Assembly: GCA_002350105.1 (NCBI GenBank)
Contig: DEDT01000058.1
Location: forward strand, 1 to 26,422
DNA: 26,422 nucleotides
Direction: 5' to 3'
From: Selenomonadaceae bacterium UBA2897
Lineage (GTDB): Bacteria > Bacillota > Negativicutes > Selenomonadales > Selenomonadaceae
Shown here: positions 13,660-21,943 of the stretch, piece after piece
Position numbering within the stretch: the first letter of the stretch is position 1
Layout of the letters: every line of letters begins with the position of its first letter
The notes under the pieces: generated by a model
Database searches by the model: none
What the model saw: the letters and a program-made list of their open reading frames with translations, nothing else
Told to the model about the DNA's origin: nothing
Program-made: the position numbers and the translations under genes

Positions 13660-14970
13660 ATGGAATTAGAAAGAACCCTTGACAGCGCTGCCGCGCCAGC
13701 TCGTACAAATTATCGTTGGAAGGTGGCGACACTGATTTTCCTGGTCAGTTTCGTCGCATATATGGATCGTGTCAACCTGTCCGTGGCCACGCCGGTCATT
13801 ATGCAGGAGTTCGGCTTCACGAAGATTGACATGGGCTTCATCCAGACCTGCTTCTTCGCAGGCTACGCCCTGATGCAGGTGCCGGGCGGCATCCTCGCCG
13901 ATCGCTTTGGCCTGCGCAAGACGGGCACCTTCGCTATCCTCTGGTGGTCCCTCTTCACCGCCCTCACCGCTTTTGCACAGGGCAAGTTCAGCTTCGCCGC
14001 AATCCGCATGGCTTTCGGCCTCGGCGAAGGCCCGGTCTTTCCATCCCTCGGTGCTGCCTGCTACAAGTGGTTCCATCACGATGAGAAGGGCAAGGCCAGT
14101 TCCGCCATCCTCGGCGGCACGTTCTTCGGCCCGGTGGTTGGTCCGGTCGTCACAGTCGCACTCATGGCCTGGCTCGGCTGGCAGGGCGTCTTCATTGTCT
14201 TCGGTCTCATCGGTGCCGTCGTCGCCTGGTCCTGGCATAAGTACACGCGGGATAACCCACAGGACTGCCCGTATGTAAGCGCAGAAGAAGCCGAGTACAT
14301 CAATGAGGCTCGCGACGCTAATGCCCAAAAAGCTGTTGCTCCGTGGAAGAAACTCCTCCGCAATCATCGTTTCTGGGCAATCGGCCTGCAGTTCCTCGTC
14401 GTTGACTACATCATGTACGTTTTCCTCGCCTGGCTCCCGATGTTCCTCACCGAGGCTTATGGCCTGAACCTGAAGTCCATGGGCTTTTGGACGTCCGTTC
14501 CCTGGATTGCTTTGACCTTCATGGTCTTCTTCGCCGGCTGGTTCTCCGATCGTCTCGCCATGGGCAAGAACAGCGAGCGCCAGTACACGATGCGCACGGC
14601 AACGGCTATCGCCGGCATCTCCGTCACCTCCATCGGCCTCTACGCAGCTTCCCAGATGGCTTCCGTTGAAGCTGCTATCTTCTGGATGACCGTTGCCCTT
14701 GGCTCACTCGGCTTCTGCATGAGCGCCACCTGGTCCTCGGTCATGTCCCTCGGCGGCCGCTTCAGCGGTTCCGTTTCGGGCTGGATTAACCTTTGGGGCA
14801 ACATCGGCGGCGTCCTCGCCCCGATCGTCACGGCTTTCCTCGTTGAAGCTTATGGCTGGAACGACATGTTTGCCATCACCGCGCTCTTCGGTACGCTCGT
14901 CGTGGTCTGCTGGCTCGTCGTAAAACCGGGCAAGCAGCTCCTCCCCGAAGAAGTTTCTGCGAATAAATAA
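13660..14970 (+). CDS. MFS transporter, anion:cation symporter type (sugar-acid/carboxylate permease)
   Basis: This 436-aa inner-membrane permease has 12 predicted helices and a central cytoplasmic loop near residues 190-225. The N-terminus NYRWKVATLIFLVSFVAYMD, then RVNLSVATPVI, and the loop-2 motif GGILADRFGLRKTG match the ACS family (ExuT/GudP/phthalate-type), which takes up hexuronates, glucarate, tartrate or similar acids. The ATG at 13660 follows AGAGAGG; a 47-codon upstream extension would cross the promoter region and is rejected. It stands alone: no catabolic gene or regulator is adjacent. A GntR-type operator overlaps its promoter. The substrate cannot be assigned; tartrate for the ttdAB genes 8 kb away is one possibility. 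Confidence 0.9.
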   Translation: MELERTLDSAAAPARTNYRWKVATLIFLVSFVAYMDRVNLSVATPVIMQEFGFTKIDMGFIQTCFFAGYALMQVPGGILADRFGLRKTGTFAILWWSLFTALTAFAQGKFSFAAIRMAFGLGEGPVFPSLGAACYKWFHHDEKGKASSAILGGTFFGPVVGPVVTVALMAWLGWQGVFIVFGLIGAVVAWSWHKYTRDNPQDCPYVSAEEAEYINEARDANAQKAVAPWKKLLRNHRFWAIGLQFLVVDYIMYVFLAWLPMFLTEAYGLNLKSMGFWTSVPWIALTFMVFFAGWFSDRLAMGKNSERQYTMRTATAIAGISVTSIGLYAASQMASVEAAIFWMTVALGSLGFCMSATWSSVMSLGGRFSGSVSGWINLWGNIGGVLAPIVTAFLVEAYGWNDMFAITALFGTLVVVCWLVVKPGKQLLPEEVSANK

Positions 14971-14988
14971 GCTATCCCATCCATCACA

Positions 14989-15034
14989 CATACGAAACGC
15001 CCTGCGGCCGCAAAGCCGCAGGGCGTTTCGTATG
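14989..15034. terminator. Bidirectional terminator between the MFS gene and pflA
   Basis: A perfect 20-bp stem (14989-15008 with 15015-15034; CATACGAAACGCCCTGCGGC and its complement) closes a 6-base loop between two convergent genes. The U-tracts are short (GTTTCG), but the position and stem strength point to termination in both directions. Confidence 0.78.
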
Positions 15035-15051
15035 TTGCAAAGCGTAAAGTT

Positions 15052-15840
15052 TTAGTGCCAGATATGGCGGGCGGGCAGAGACTCCTGCAGGCGCTCGCAG
15101 AAGGCGGCGGCCTGGCCGGCAGTCGCGGCAGGGATATCTGCCAGTGTGTAATCCCAGCCGAGGTCATGCCACTTCGGCACGCCCATGGTGTGGTACGGCA
15201 GAACCTCGATATCCACCTGCGGCGGCAACTCGCACATGAGTGTGATGAGTGCCTGGCGATTCAGCGCATCGTCCGTCATCCCCGGAATGAGCACATAACG
15301 CACGGTGAGGTGTTTGCGGCTGGCCAGCAGGCGCAGGTTCTCGCGAATGGGCACGAAATCGCCGCACGTCAACTCGCGATAAGAGGCAGGTGTCGCCCCT
15401 TTCAGGGAAAAGAGCACATGGTCAAGATGGGGCAGCACGCGCAGCAAGTTCTCCCGCGGCGCGGCCCCCGATGTATCAATGGCCGTATGCAATCCCTTTT
15501 CCTGGCAAAGCGAGAAGACCGCCGCCACGAAATCCGGCTGCAGCAAAGGCTCGCCGCCGGAAATCGTGATACCGCCGTCCGGCTGGTAAAATTGCCGGTA
15601 CTCCTCCACTTCCCGCAAGACTTCGCCCGCCGTAATCGCCTTTTCACCATGCGCCCAGGTATCGGGATTATGGCAGAAGCGGCAGCCGAGCGAACAGCCT
15701 GAGAGAAAAAGCACGTAGCGGATGCCAGGCCCGTCGACGGTGCCAAAGGTCTCACGCGAGTGCCAATAGCCGGTTACCTCCGCCGGATTTGACGGCGACA
15801 TGCGTCTTGCCTGACTTACAGTTCCATGCTGCGGCTGCAT
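15052..15840 (-). CDS. pflA: Pyruvate formate-lyase activating enzyme
   Basis: This radical SAM enzyme of up to 262 aa makes the glycyl radical on PflB. The 4Fe-4S site is CSLGCRFC (CX3CX2C, about residues 49-56), followed by HNPDTW. GTVDGPGIRYVLF lies just upstream, and GGITISGGEPLLQ binds S-adenosylmethionine. The ATG at 15840 directly follows the pflB stop, with GAGG eight bases upstream inside pflB. An ATG at 15801 would give the more usual length of about 249 aa, so the first 13 residues are uncertain. It is the second gene of the pflB-pflA operon, under the ZTP riboswitch. Confidence 0.94.
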   Translation of the reverse strand: MQPQHGTVSQARRMSPSNPAEVTGYWHSRETFGTVDGPGIRYVLFLSGCSLGCRFCHNPDTWAHGEKAITAGEVLREVEEYRQFYQPDGGITISGGEPLLQPDFVAAVFSLCQEKGLHTAIDTSGAAPRENLLRVLPHLDHVLFSLKGATPASYRELTCGDFVPIRENLRLLASRKHLTVRYVLIPGMTDDALNRQALITLMCELPPQVDIEVLPYHTMGVPKWHDLGWDYTLADIPAATAGQAAAFCERLQESLPARHIWH

Positions 15841-18075
15841 TTAGACGGCCTCGTAGAACGTGCGGCGGATGACTTCCTCCTGATGGGCGCGGTCGAGCTT
15901 GATGAAGTGCACGGCGTATCCCGAGACGCGGATGGTGAGCTGCGGGTACTTCTCGGGATGCTCCATCGCATCCTCCAATACAGCGCGATCCATAACGTTA
16001 ACGTTGATATGGTGTGCCTCATAGCCGCTGTAGCCGTCGAGCATGGCCGTGAGGTTGCGTACGCGCTGCTCCGGCGTCTTGCCCAGTGCCGTCGGCACAA
16101 TCGACATCGTATAGGAGATGCCGTCACGGCAGTCATCGTAGGAAATATGCGCGAGCGACTTCATCGCGGCCAGTGCGCCATGCTTGTCACGGCCGTGCAT
16201 CGGGTTTGCACCCGGCGCCAGCGGGTCGCCAAGCTTGCGGCCGTCCGGCGTCGAGCCCGTCTTCTGCCCGTACATGACGTTCGAGGTAATCGTGAGCACG
16301 GAGAGCGTCGGCGCAGCCTGGCGGTAGGTATCGTGCTTGCGCAGTTCCGTGATGAACTCATGCGTGAGCTCGTGGGCGAGCTCATCGACACGCGGATCGT
16401 TGTTGCCGAACTTCGGAAAATCGCCCTCCACCTGGAAGCCCGTCGTCACGCCGTTCTCACCGCGCACCGGCGTCACTTTCGCATACTTGATGGCGCTCAG
16501 CGAATCCACGGCCACGGAGAGGCCCGCAACGCCGAAGGCCATGAGGCGCTCGATCTTGCTATCGTGCAGTGCCATCTGTCCCGCCTCGTAGGCGTGCAGG
16601 TCATGGGAATAATGGATGACGTTCATCGTATCCACGTAGAGACCCGCGAGCCAGCTCAGCACGCGTGAATAGTTCGCGCGAACTGTTGCATAGTCGAGCA
16701 CGCCATCAGCCGGTACAGGCATGGCCGGCGCAAGCTGGTCGCCCGAGATTTCATCGCGGCCGCCATTGATGGCCAGCAGCAGCGACTTTGCGAGGTTCGC
16801 ACGTGCGCCGAAGAACTGCATCATCTTCCCCAATTTCATCGCCGAAACACAGCAGGTAATGCCGTAGTCGTCACCGTAGACGGGGCGCATGACCTCATCG
16901 TTTTCGTACTGAATAGCACTTGTCTTGATAGAGATCTGTGCCGCATAGTCCTTGAAGCCCTGCGGCAGGCGTTTCGACCAGAGCACCGTGAGGTTCGGCT
17001 CCGGCGAGGGGCCGAGGGTCTCCAGCGTGTGCAGCATGCGGAAGGTGTTCTTCGTCACCAGCGTGCGGCCGTCCTCGCCCATGCCGCCGAGCGCCTCCGT
17101 GACCCAGATCGGATCGCCCGCGAAGAGCTCGTTGTAGGCTGGCGTGCGCAGCATGCGTACCATGCGCAGCTTGATGACCAGCTGGTCCATGAGTGCCTGT
17201 GCCTGCTGCTCCGTCAGCGTGTCGCGTGCGAAATCGCGCTCGAAATAGATGTCGAGGAACGTGGACACACGGCCGATGGACATGGCCGCGCCGTTCTCCG
17301 CCTTGATGGCCGCAAGGTAGCCGAAGTACACCCACTGCACAGCCTCCTGTGCATTCTTCGCGGGCTTGGAAATATCGAAGCCATAGCTGGCCGCCATTTC
17401 CTTCAGCAGGCCCAGCGCGCGGATCTGCTGTGCGATCTCATCACGTGCACGCAGCGTCTCGAAGTCCATGGGGCGGCCGAACATTTCTTCTTTGTCTTTT
17501 TTCTTCTCCGCAACGAGACGGTCCACGCCATAGAGCGCCACACGGCGGTAGTCGCCGATAATGCGGCCGCGACCATAGGCATCAGGCAGACCCGTGAGCA
17601 AGCCGAGATGACGCGCCTTACGCATCTCCGGCGTATAGAGATCGAACACGGCCTCATTGTGCGTGCGCGTGTATTTGGAAAAAGTCTCCTCGATGGCCGG
17701 ATTGACCTTATAGCCATAGGCCTCCGCCGCCTGTTTGGCCGTGCGCAGGCCGCCGTTGACGATGAGGCCGCGCTTCAGCGGCTCGTCGAGCTGCAGGCCG
17801 ACGATGGTCTCATGTTCCTTGTCAATGTAGCCAGGCGCATGCGAAGTGACCGTCGCCACGCGATCGGCATCAACGGCGAGCACACCACCCTTTTTCCGTT
17901 CTTCGGCCATGAGAGCGAGACAACGCTGCCATACGGCCTCGGTGTCAGCATCGGCATCCTCCAGGAACGATGCATCGCCTTCATAGGGCGTGTAGTTCTT
18001 CTGGATGAAGTCGCGCACATCGATGCGCTCCTGCCACTTGCCTGCCTTGAAATCCTGCCAATTCTCTTTCACCAT
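15841..18075 (-). CDS. pflB: Pyruvate formate-lyase (formate C-acetyltransferase)
   Basis: This 744-aa cytosolic glycyl-radical enzyme converts pyruvate and CoA to acetyl-CoA and formate in anaerobic growth. The catalytic cysteine pair is in DYGITCCVSAMK (Cys408-Cys409) and the radical glycine is in RVSGYAVHF (Gly at about 719). The N-terminus MVKENWQDFKAGKW and full length match the PflB family rather than glycerol dehydratase or TdcE-like outliers. The ATG at 18075 follows AGGAGG by four bases; a longer frame upstream runs through the riboswitch and is rejected. Expression is set by a consensus promoter and a ZTP riboswitch. Formate supplies 10-formyl-tetrahydrofolate for purine synthesis, which explains the ZTP control. 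Confidence 0.97.
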   Translation of the reverse strand: MVKENWQDFKAGKWQERIDVRDFIQKNYTPYEGDASFLEDADADTEAVWQRCLALMAEERKKGGVLAVDADRVATVTSHAPGYIDKEHETIVGLQLDEPLKRGLIVNGGLRTAKQAAEAYGYKVNPAIEETFSKYTRTHNEAVFDLYTPEMRKARHLGLLTGLPDAYGRGRIIGDYRRVALYGVDRLVAEKKKDKEEMFGRPMDFETLRARDEIAQQIRALGLLKEMAASYGFDISKPAKNAQEAVQWVYFGYLAAIKAENGAAMSIGRVSTFLDIYFERDFARDTLTEQQAQALMDQLVIKLRMVRMLRTPAYNELFAGDPIWVTEALGGMGEDGRTLVTKNTFRMLHTLETLGPSPEPNLTVLWSKRLPQGFKDYAAQISIKTSAIQYENDEVMRPVYGDDYGITCCVSAMKLGKMMQFFGARANLAKSLLLAINGGRDEISGDQLAPAMPVPADGVLDYATVRANYSRVLSWLAGLYVDTMNVIHYSHDLHAYEAGQMALHDSKIERLMAFGVAGLSVAVDSLSAIKYAKVTPVRGENGVTTGFQVEGDFPKFGNNDPRVDELAHELTHEFITELRKHDTYRQAAPTLSVLTITSNVMYGQKTGSTPDGRKLGDPLAPGANPMHGRDKHGALAAMKSLAHISYDDCRDGISYTMSIVPTALGKTPEQRVRNLTAMLDGYSGYEAHHINVNVMDRAVLEDAMEHPEKYPQLTIRVSGYAVHFIKLDRAHQEEVIRRTFYEAV

Positions 18076-18107
18076 GATTCCTCCTGACGTATCGGGCACC
18101 GGCGGCA

Positions 18108-18155
18108 ATAAAAAAGACCGCCCGTGCCGCGTGAAAAACGCGTGCCCAGGCGGTC
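18108..18155 (-). terminator. Terminator of the ZTP riboswitch
   Basis: On the minus strand GACCGCC...CACGCG pairs with CGCG...GGGCGGTC around a T-rich loop and is followed by six T. Its 5' arm is the 3' conserved block of the ZTP aptamer, so aptamer folding and termination compete. It lies about 35 bases before the pflB ribosome binding site. Confidence 0.88.
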
Positions 18156-18249
18156 GGCGATTGCTGAGGGAAATGCGGGCACAAGGAGCCGCACATTCCA
18201 TGATACGGTCCCCCGTGGTATACCCACATATCCGCCAGTCCCGTATCGC
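18141..18249 (-). promoter_or_regulatory. ZTP riboswitch (pfl motif)
   Basis: On the minus strand the two conserved modules are clear: GATACGGGACTGGCGG with CCACGGGGGACCGTATC closing the first stem-junction, then after a linker of about 35 bases CCGACCGCCTGGGCACG, the CCGCCTGGGCA block of the class. The element senses ZTP/ZMP, an alarmone of low 10-formyl-tetrahydrofolate, and was named for its position before pfl genes. Ligand binding should turn pflB-pflA on. Confidence 0.95.
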
Positions 18250-18262
18250 ATTTGACGTATTC

Positions 18263-18291
18263 ATTATACCCATGCCAAAGACAAACGTCAA
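18263..18291 (-). promoter_or_regulatory. Promoter of the pflB-pflA operon
   Basis: TTGACG (18286-18291) and TATAAT (18263-18268) on the minus strand, spacer 17 bp; the start point falls just before the ZTP riboswitch. Confidence 0.88.
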
Positions 18292-18292
18292 T

Positions 18293-18307
18293 AAGTTTCA
18301 GAAACTT
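18293..18307. promoter_or_regulatory. Palindrome at the upstream edge of the pfl promoter
   Basis: AAGTTTC-A-GAAACTT is a perfect 7-bp inverted repeat around one base, touching the -35 box on its upstream side. The position suits a regulator of anaerobic or carbon metabolism, but it does not match a consensus I can name. Confidence 0.45.
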
Positions 18308-18417
18308 TAAATTTAAAAGTTTGCTTATAGTACCTGATACTAAATAGAAACCGTGTCACCTGCAAGTTCTTCCCACGAATTACAAGATTTTTGCTCTGGG
18401 CAATGTGAAAAAAATCC

Positions 18418-18446
18418 TTGCTTATGTGAATTTACGCACGTATAGT
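18418..18446 (+). promoter_or_regulatory. Probable promoter of the methyltransferase gene
   Basis: TTGCTT (18418-18423) and TATAGT (18441-18446) with a 17-bp spacer, about 35 bases before the start codon at 18481. Confidence 0.65.
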
Positions 18447-18480
18447 ATTAATAGAAGCTATCAGAAAAGGAGCTGTCCCC

Positions 18481-19182
18481 ATGAATCCTGCGGAATCCAT
18501 CGACCATAAGCACTTTCTGCAGCATGCCTACGACTTCGTTGGCAAGTACGCCGCTATTCCCTACGACGACATGATGTCCGCCAGCAACTGGCTCGGGCGC
18601 TTCGCCCTGCGCCTGTTTTGGCAGCTTCCTGCCGACAAATATCGCGCGTTCCGCACGCAGATGTTCGCGGGGCTGCCAGCGGACTTCAAGGGCCGTCTGC
18701 TGGAGGTGCCCGTCGGCACGGGCGTACTCTCGCTCCCCCGCTATAAAGATCTGCTGGAGGCCGACATCACCTGTCTGGATTACTCCAGCGGCATGCTCGG
18801 GGCAGCCTATCGCCGCGCCGAAGAACTCGACCTCACCGACATCACGTTCCAGCAGGGCGACGTGGGCGACCTCCCCTTCGCGAAGGACACCTTCGATCTG
18901 GTACTCTCCATCGACGGGCTGCACGCCTTTCCGGACAAGGAAGCAGCTCTGCAGGAAATCCAGCGCGTGCTGAAGCCGGGTGCCACTTTCACGGGCTGTC
19001 TCTACATCCGCGGCGAGAATCGCATCACCGACCTTTTCGTACGCACCTTCTGCACCTGGCGCGGCTTCTTCACGCCGCCCTTTGATACTTATGCTTCCCT
19101 GCGCACACATCTGGAGCGCTACTTCCGCGAGGTGAGACTCACCCGCGTCGGCTCCTTCGCGGGCTTCAACTGCAAGAAATAA
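18481..19182 (+). CDS. Class I SAM-dependent methyltransferase
   Basis: This 233-aa protein has a Rossmann methyltransferase domain. Motif I is LLEVPVGTGVLSLP (about residues 73-86), in place of the usual D/E-x-GxGxG. Next come the acidic LDYSSGML, QQGDVGDLPFAKDTFDLVLS (motifs II-III, UbiE-like) and LQEIQRVLKPGATFTGCL. An N-terminal helical part of about 65 residues resembles those of methyltransferases acting on quinones, lipids or small molecules. The ATG at 18481 follows AAAGGAGC. It is transcribed alone from its own promoter, divergent from pflB and ended by a terminator. The substrate is unknown. Confidence 0.87.
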   Translation: MNPAESIDHKHFLQHAYDFVGKYAAIPYDDMMSASNWLGRFALRLFWQLPADKYRAFRTQMFAGLPADFKGRLLEVPVGTGVLSLPRYKDLLEADITCLDYSSGMLGAAYRRAEELDLTDITFQQGDVGDLPFAKDTFDLVLSIDGLHAFPDKEAALQEIQRVLKPGATFTGCLYIRGENRITDLFVRTFCTWRGFFTPPFDTYASLRTHLERYFREVRLTRVGSFAGFNCKK

Positions 19183-19209
19183 AAAATAAATTCCGGCTAT
19201 AGGTACAAT

Positions 19210-19247
19210 AAAAGCCTGAGTGAAAGTTCATTTTCGCTCAGGCTTTT
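19210..19247. terminator. Bidirectional terminator between methyltransferase and lipid kinase genes
   Basis: AAAAGCCTGAG (19210-19220) pairs with CTCAGGCTTTT (19237-19247), extended inward by several pairs, with A/T tracts on both sides. It serves two convergent genes. Confidence 0.85.
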
Positions 19248-19263
19248 CTATACGACTAAATAA

Positions 19264-20142
19264 TCAGCAGAATACCTCTATGGCCTGCGGAATCGTGTCG
19301 ATGGTGAGCGGCAGCATCGGGCCTTCCTCGCCGTCGAGGTCGCTGCGCAGCGCCACGGACGAGCTCACCGTGAAATGGCGTGCCTGTATATGCAGCACAT
19401 GAGGACTACGATCCACAGGTTTGCCCGCAATGAGGTCGCCGCTGACCTTCATGAGCTGGGCGACGTTACATTTCTTCACGGCCAGCAGATCGAGGCGGCC
19501 ATCGTCCACACGCGCGCTGTCCGCCACATTCTTCATGCTGCCGACCGTCGCGCTGTTGATGACGACGAAGAGGTATGCCTCCACCTCTGCCTGCCTGCCA
19601 TCGGCCTCGATGGTGAGCGGCAGTGCGCGGAACTTCGGCAACTCGCCGATGCCGCGAATATAGTAGGCCATCTTGCCCAGCGCATTCTTCATGCGGGCAT
19701 TGACCTCGTGTGCGATGCTCGTCATCATGCCCGCACTGGCCACGTTGATGAAATACGTCTCGCCACATTTGCCGATATCGACGCGGCGCGTCCGCCCCGC
19801 CGCAATGGTATCAAAATACTCCGTCATATTGTCATTGAGGTGCAGGTTCGTCGCAAAATCATTAGACGTACCACTGCCAAAGATGGCCAATGGCAACTCG
19901 ATATGACCGTGGCGCATGAGATTGACCACCTCGTGCACCGTGCCGTCGCCGCCCGCCGCGATGATGCCGTCCGCCTGCGCCTCTTCAACAAAGCGCTCGA
20001 AAAAGCCGTGATTGTCGATACGCGTGCGATAGGGCAGGATCATGATGTTGCGCTGCTGGAACGCCGCGATAATCTTGTCGAGCTTTTTCTTGAACGCCGC
20101 ATGACCGGAGACCGGATTATAGGCTAAAACCAGTTTTTTCAT
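19264..20142 (-). CDS. YegS/DagK-family lipid kinase (diacylglycerol kinase-like)
   Basis: This 292-aa soluble or peripheral membrane kinase has the catalytic motif GGDGT at residues 64-68 and the second nucleotide loop GSGTSNDFA at 89-97, plus a C-terminal beta-sandwich domain (GRLDLLAVKKCN; ALRSDLDGEEGPMLP). The family (DgkB, YegS, BmrU) phosphorylates diacylglycerol or other lipid alcohols and recycles phospholipid head-group turnover products. The N-terminus MKKLVLAYNPVSG is the family start. The ATG overlaps the upstream flippase stop (ATGA), so the two proteins are translationally coupled, which suggests a shared lipid-linked pathway. Confidence 0.9.
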   Translation of the reverse strand: MKKLVLAYNPVSGHAAFKKKLDKIIAAFQQRNIMILPYRTRIDNHGFFERFVEEAQADGIIAAGGDGTVHEVVNLMRHGHIELPLAIFGSGTSNDFATNLHLNDNMTEYFDTIAAGRTRRVDIGKCGETYFINVASAGMMTSIAHEVNARMKNALGKMAYYIRGIGELPKFRALPLTIEADGRQAEVEAYLFVVINSATVGSMKNVADSARVDDGRLDLLAVKKCNVAQLMKVSGDLIAGKPVDRSPHVLHIQARHFTVSSSVALRSDLDGEEGPMLPLTIDTIPQAIEVFC

Positions 20143-21818
20143 TTCACAGCCTCCTTAGGCGCCTTGAACACGCCGAGCTTGCGGAAAATACGGATGAGCA
20201 CCTTGCCAAGCATCGGCATGTGGCGCAGATCGTCCTCATGCATGCCGCCAATGAGCAGCATCACGATGAGGTCCACGGCACAGCCGAAGAACACCGCACC
20301 GAAGGTCGAAATCGCGCCGATGCCCCACCAGGCCATCGTCCAGGCGTAGAAATAGTACACGCTGACGGCCATGACCGCAGCGGCGAAGATCGTTTTCAAG
20401 AGTTGTGGAATCTCCATGCGATAGCCCATGAATTTCCAGATGAAGAACAGGTTGATGATGGCAGCCACGCCCATGTCCGCCGCCGTGGCCCAGGCCGAGC
20501 CCATAATCCCCAGCCATGGGATGGCGGTCAGGTTCCAGTTCAACAGCACCTTCGCCGCCGCAGCCAGAATCATGTTCACCATCGGGATAGTCGGATGACC
20601 GAGGCCCTGCAGAATGGCCGTCGAGACCTGATGCAAGCCCAGAAGCACGATGCTCACAGCCGAAATCATCACGGCGGGGCCAGCCCCCGGCGCATTGTAA
20701 ATCAAACTGGAAATTGGCGTTGCCAGCACGAAGACGATGACAAAAGCCGGGAAGCAAACTATGTTCGAGATACGCACCGACATCGAGGTTGTATCGTAGA
20801 TTTTCTGCTTGTTGCGCAGTGCGCGCGCCTCCGAAATGACCGGCACGATGCTCATGGCCATGGAGGCGGTAATCAGACATGAGAGGTTGACCAAAGGCAC
20901 CGCCATACCCGTGAGGTAACCGAAAAGCTTCGTGGCTTCATTTACGCTATAGCCCGCCACTTCCAGACGTTGCGGCACGATCATGAGGTCGAGGTTCGAG
21001 ACCACCGGCAGCATCAGGCTAGAGGCGGATACCGGCAGAGACAGCTGGAATATACGCTTGATGATTTTCCACGTGCGCTCCTGCGGGATATCGGGATCGG
21101 GCTCCACTACGCCGTAGTCGCGCTCGATGTCGCGGTTCAGGCGCCAGTGGTAATAGACGAGCACGATGAGACCGGTCACAGCTCCTGCCAGCGCGCCCAG
21201 TGAAGCGCCCGCCGCCGCATAGTCGAGGCCCCAGGGGAGCAGCAGATATGCCAGCAGGATCATCGTGATCACGCGGAAAATCTGCTCCACGATCTGCGAT
21301 ACGGCCGTCGGCGTCATGCGCTGCCAGCCCTGCAGATAGCCGCGCGAGCTCGCGAGCAGCGTCACGAAGAATACCGTCGGTGCCAGCACGACCACGGCCT
21401 TATAGGCGCGCGGGTCGCGGATGAACTGGAAGTCGATGAGCCAGCCCGCCGAGAAATATGTCAATAGTGAAAAGATAATGCCCGAGACCAGCATGAAGGC
21501 CATCGAGATATGAAATACCCTTTTAGCTCCGTAGATATCCTTCAGCGCTACGCGCTCGGCCGTGATGATGGAGATGGCCACCGGCACACCTGCCTGTGAC
21601 ACCGTCATCGCGAAGAAGTAAATCGGGAACGCCATCTGATAGAGGCCGATACCTTCACCGCCGAGGATACGCGAAACAAAAATCCAGTTCAAAGAGCCGA
21701 TGACCTTCACGACAAAGCCCGCAATGGTCAGGATAACCGTTCCTTTGAGGAACGACTCGCCCTTGCTGGACTTCGCCTCAGCCTGGTTCTGCTTTTCTAC
21801 CGCACGAATGGGAAACAC
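20139..21818 (-). CDS. MOP-superfamily flippase (MurJ/SpoVB/YtgP-like)
   Basis: This 559-aa inner-membrane protein has about 14 hydrophobic helices. After a short charged N-terminus it shows FLKGTVILTIAGFVVKVIGS and SRILGGEGIGLYQMAFPIY, which match the SpoVB/YtgP branch of polysaccharide or lipid II exporters. It would flip lipid-linked sugars, perhaps lipid II, across the membrane. The only available start in frame is a GTG at 21818, with no well-spaced ribosome binding site, so the first residues are uncertain. A 9-bp inverted repeat lies just upstream. The stop overlaps the lipid kinase start. Confidence 0.88.
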   Translation of the reverse strand: MFPIRAVEKQNQAEAKSSKGESFLKGTVILTIAGFVVKVIGSLNWIFVSRILGGEGIGLYQMAFPIYFFAMTVSQAGVPVAISIITAERVALKDIYGAKRVFHISMAFMLVSGIIFSLLTYFSAGWLIDFQFIRDPRAYKAVVVLAPTVFFVTLLASSRGYLQGWQRMTPTAVSQIVEQIFRVITMILLAYLLLPWGLDYAAAGASLGALAGAVTGLIVLVYYHWRLNRDIERDYGVVEPDPDIPQERTWKIIKRIFQLSLPVSASSLMLPVVSNLDLMIVPQRLEVAGYSVNEATKLFGYLTGMAVPLVNLSCLITASMAMSIVPVISEARALRNKQKIYDTTSMSVRISNIVCFPAFVIVFVLATPISSLIYNAPGAGPAVMISAVSIVLLGLHQVSTAILQGLGHPTIPMVNMILAAAAKVLLNWNLTAIPWLGIMGSAWATAADMGVAAIINLFFIWKFMGYRMEIPQLLKTIFAAAVMAVSVYYFYAWTMAWWGIGAISTFGAVFFGCAVDLIVMLLIGGMHEDDLRHMPMLGKVLIRIFRKLGVFKAPKEAVK

Positions 21819-21823
21819 CGCCC

Positions 21824-21862
21824 TGTATTTTGCAAGATTTCGCTATGCTGCCACAAAATACA
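21824..21862. repeat. Inverted repeat before the flippase start
   Basis: TGTATTTTG (21824-21832) and CAAAATACA (21854-21862) form a 9-bp stem with a 21-base loop in the 5' leader, ending five bases before the GTG start. It could hide the translation start region. Confidence 0.5.
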
Positions 21863-21876
21863 GGCATCATAACACA

Positions 21877-21897
21877 GGATATGATTATATCATATCC
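21877..21897. promoter_or_regulatory. Palindromic operator candidate over the flippase promoter
   Basis: GGATATGA-TTATA-TCATATCC is a perfect 8-bp inverted repeat. On the minus strand it contains TATAAT, a likely -10 box of the flippase-kinase operon; a -35 box is not clear (TGGCAA at best). Confidence 0.5.
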
Positions 21898-21929
21898 GTA
21901 AAAAAATTGCCACTAAGCCCGCGTGGCAA
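21898..21929 (-). terminator. Terminator of the SGNH hydrolase gene
   Basis: TTGCCAC and GTGGCAA (21923-21929 with 21907-21913) form a 7-bp stem, followed on the minus strand by seven T, 15 bp after the stop codon. Confidence 0.85.
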
Positions 21930-21943
21930 AGTGGCAGTAAAAC

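Noticed and set aside
17029..18087. A 352-codon plus-strand frame opposite pflB.
   Set aside because: Antisense to a clear PflB with catalytic motifs; no family features.
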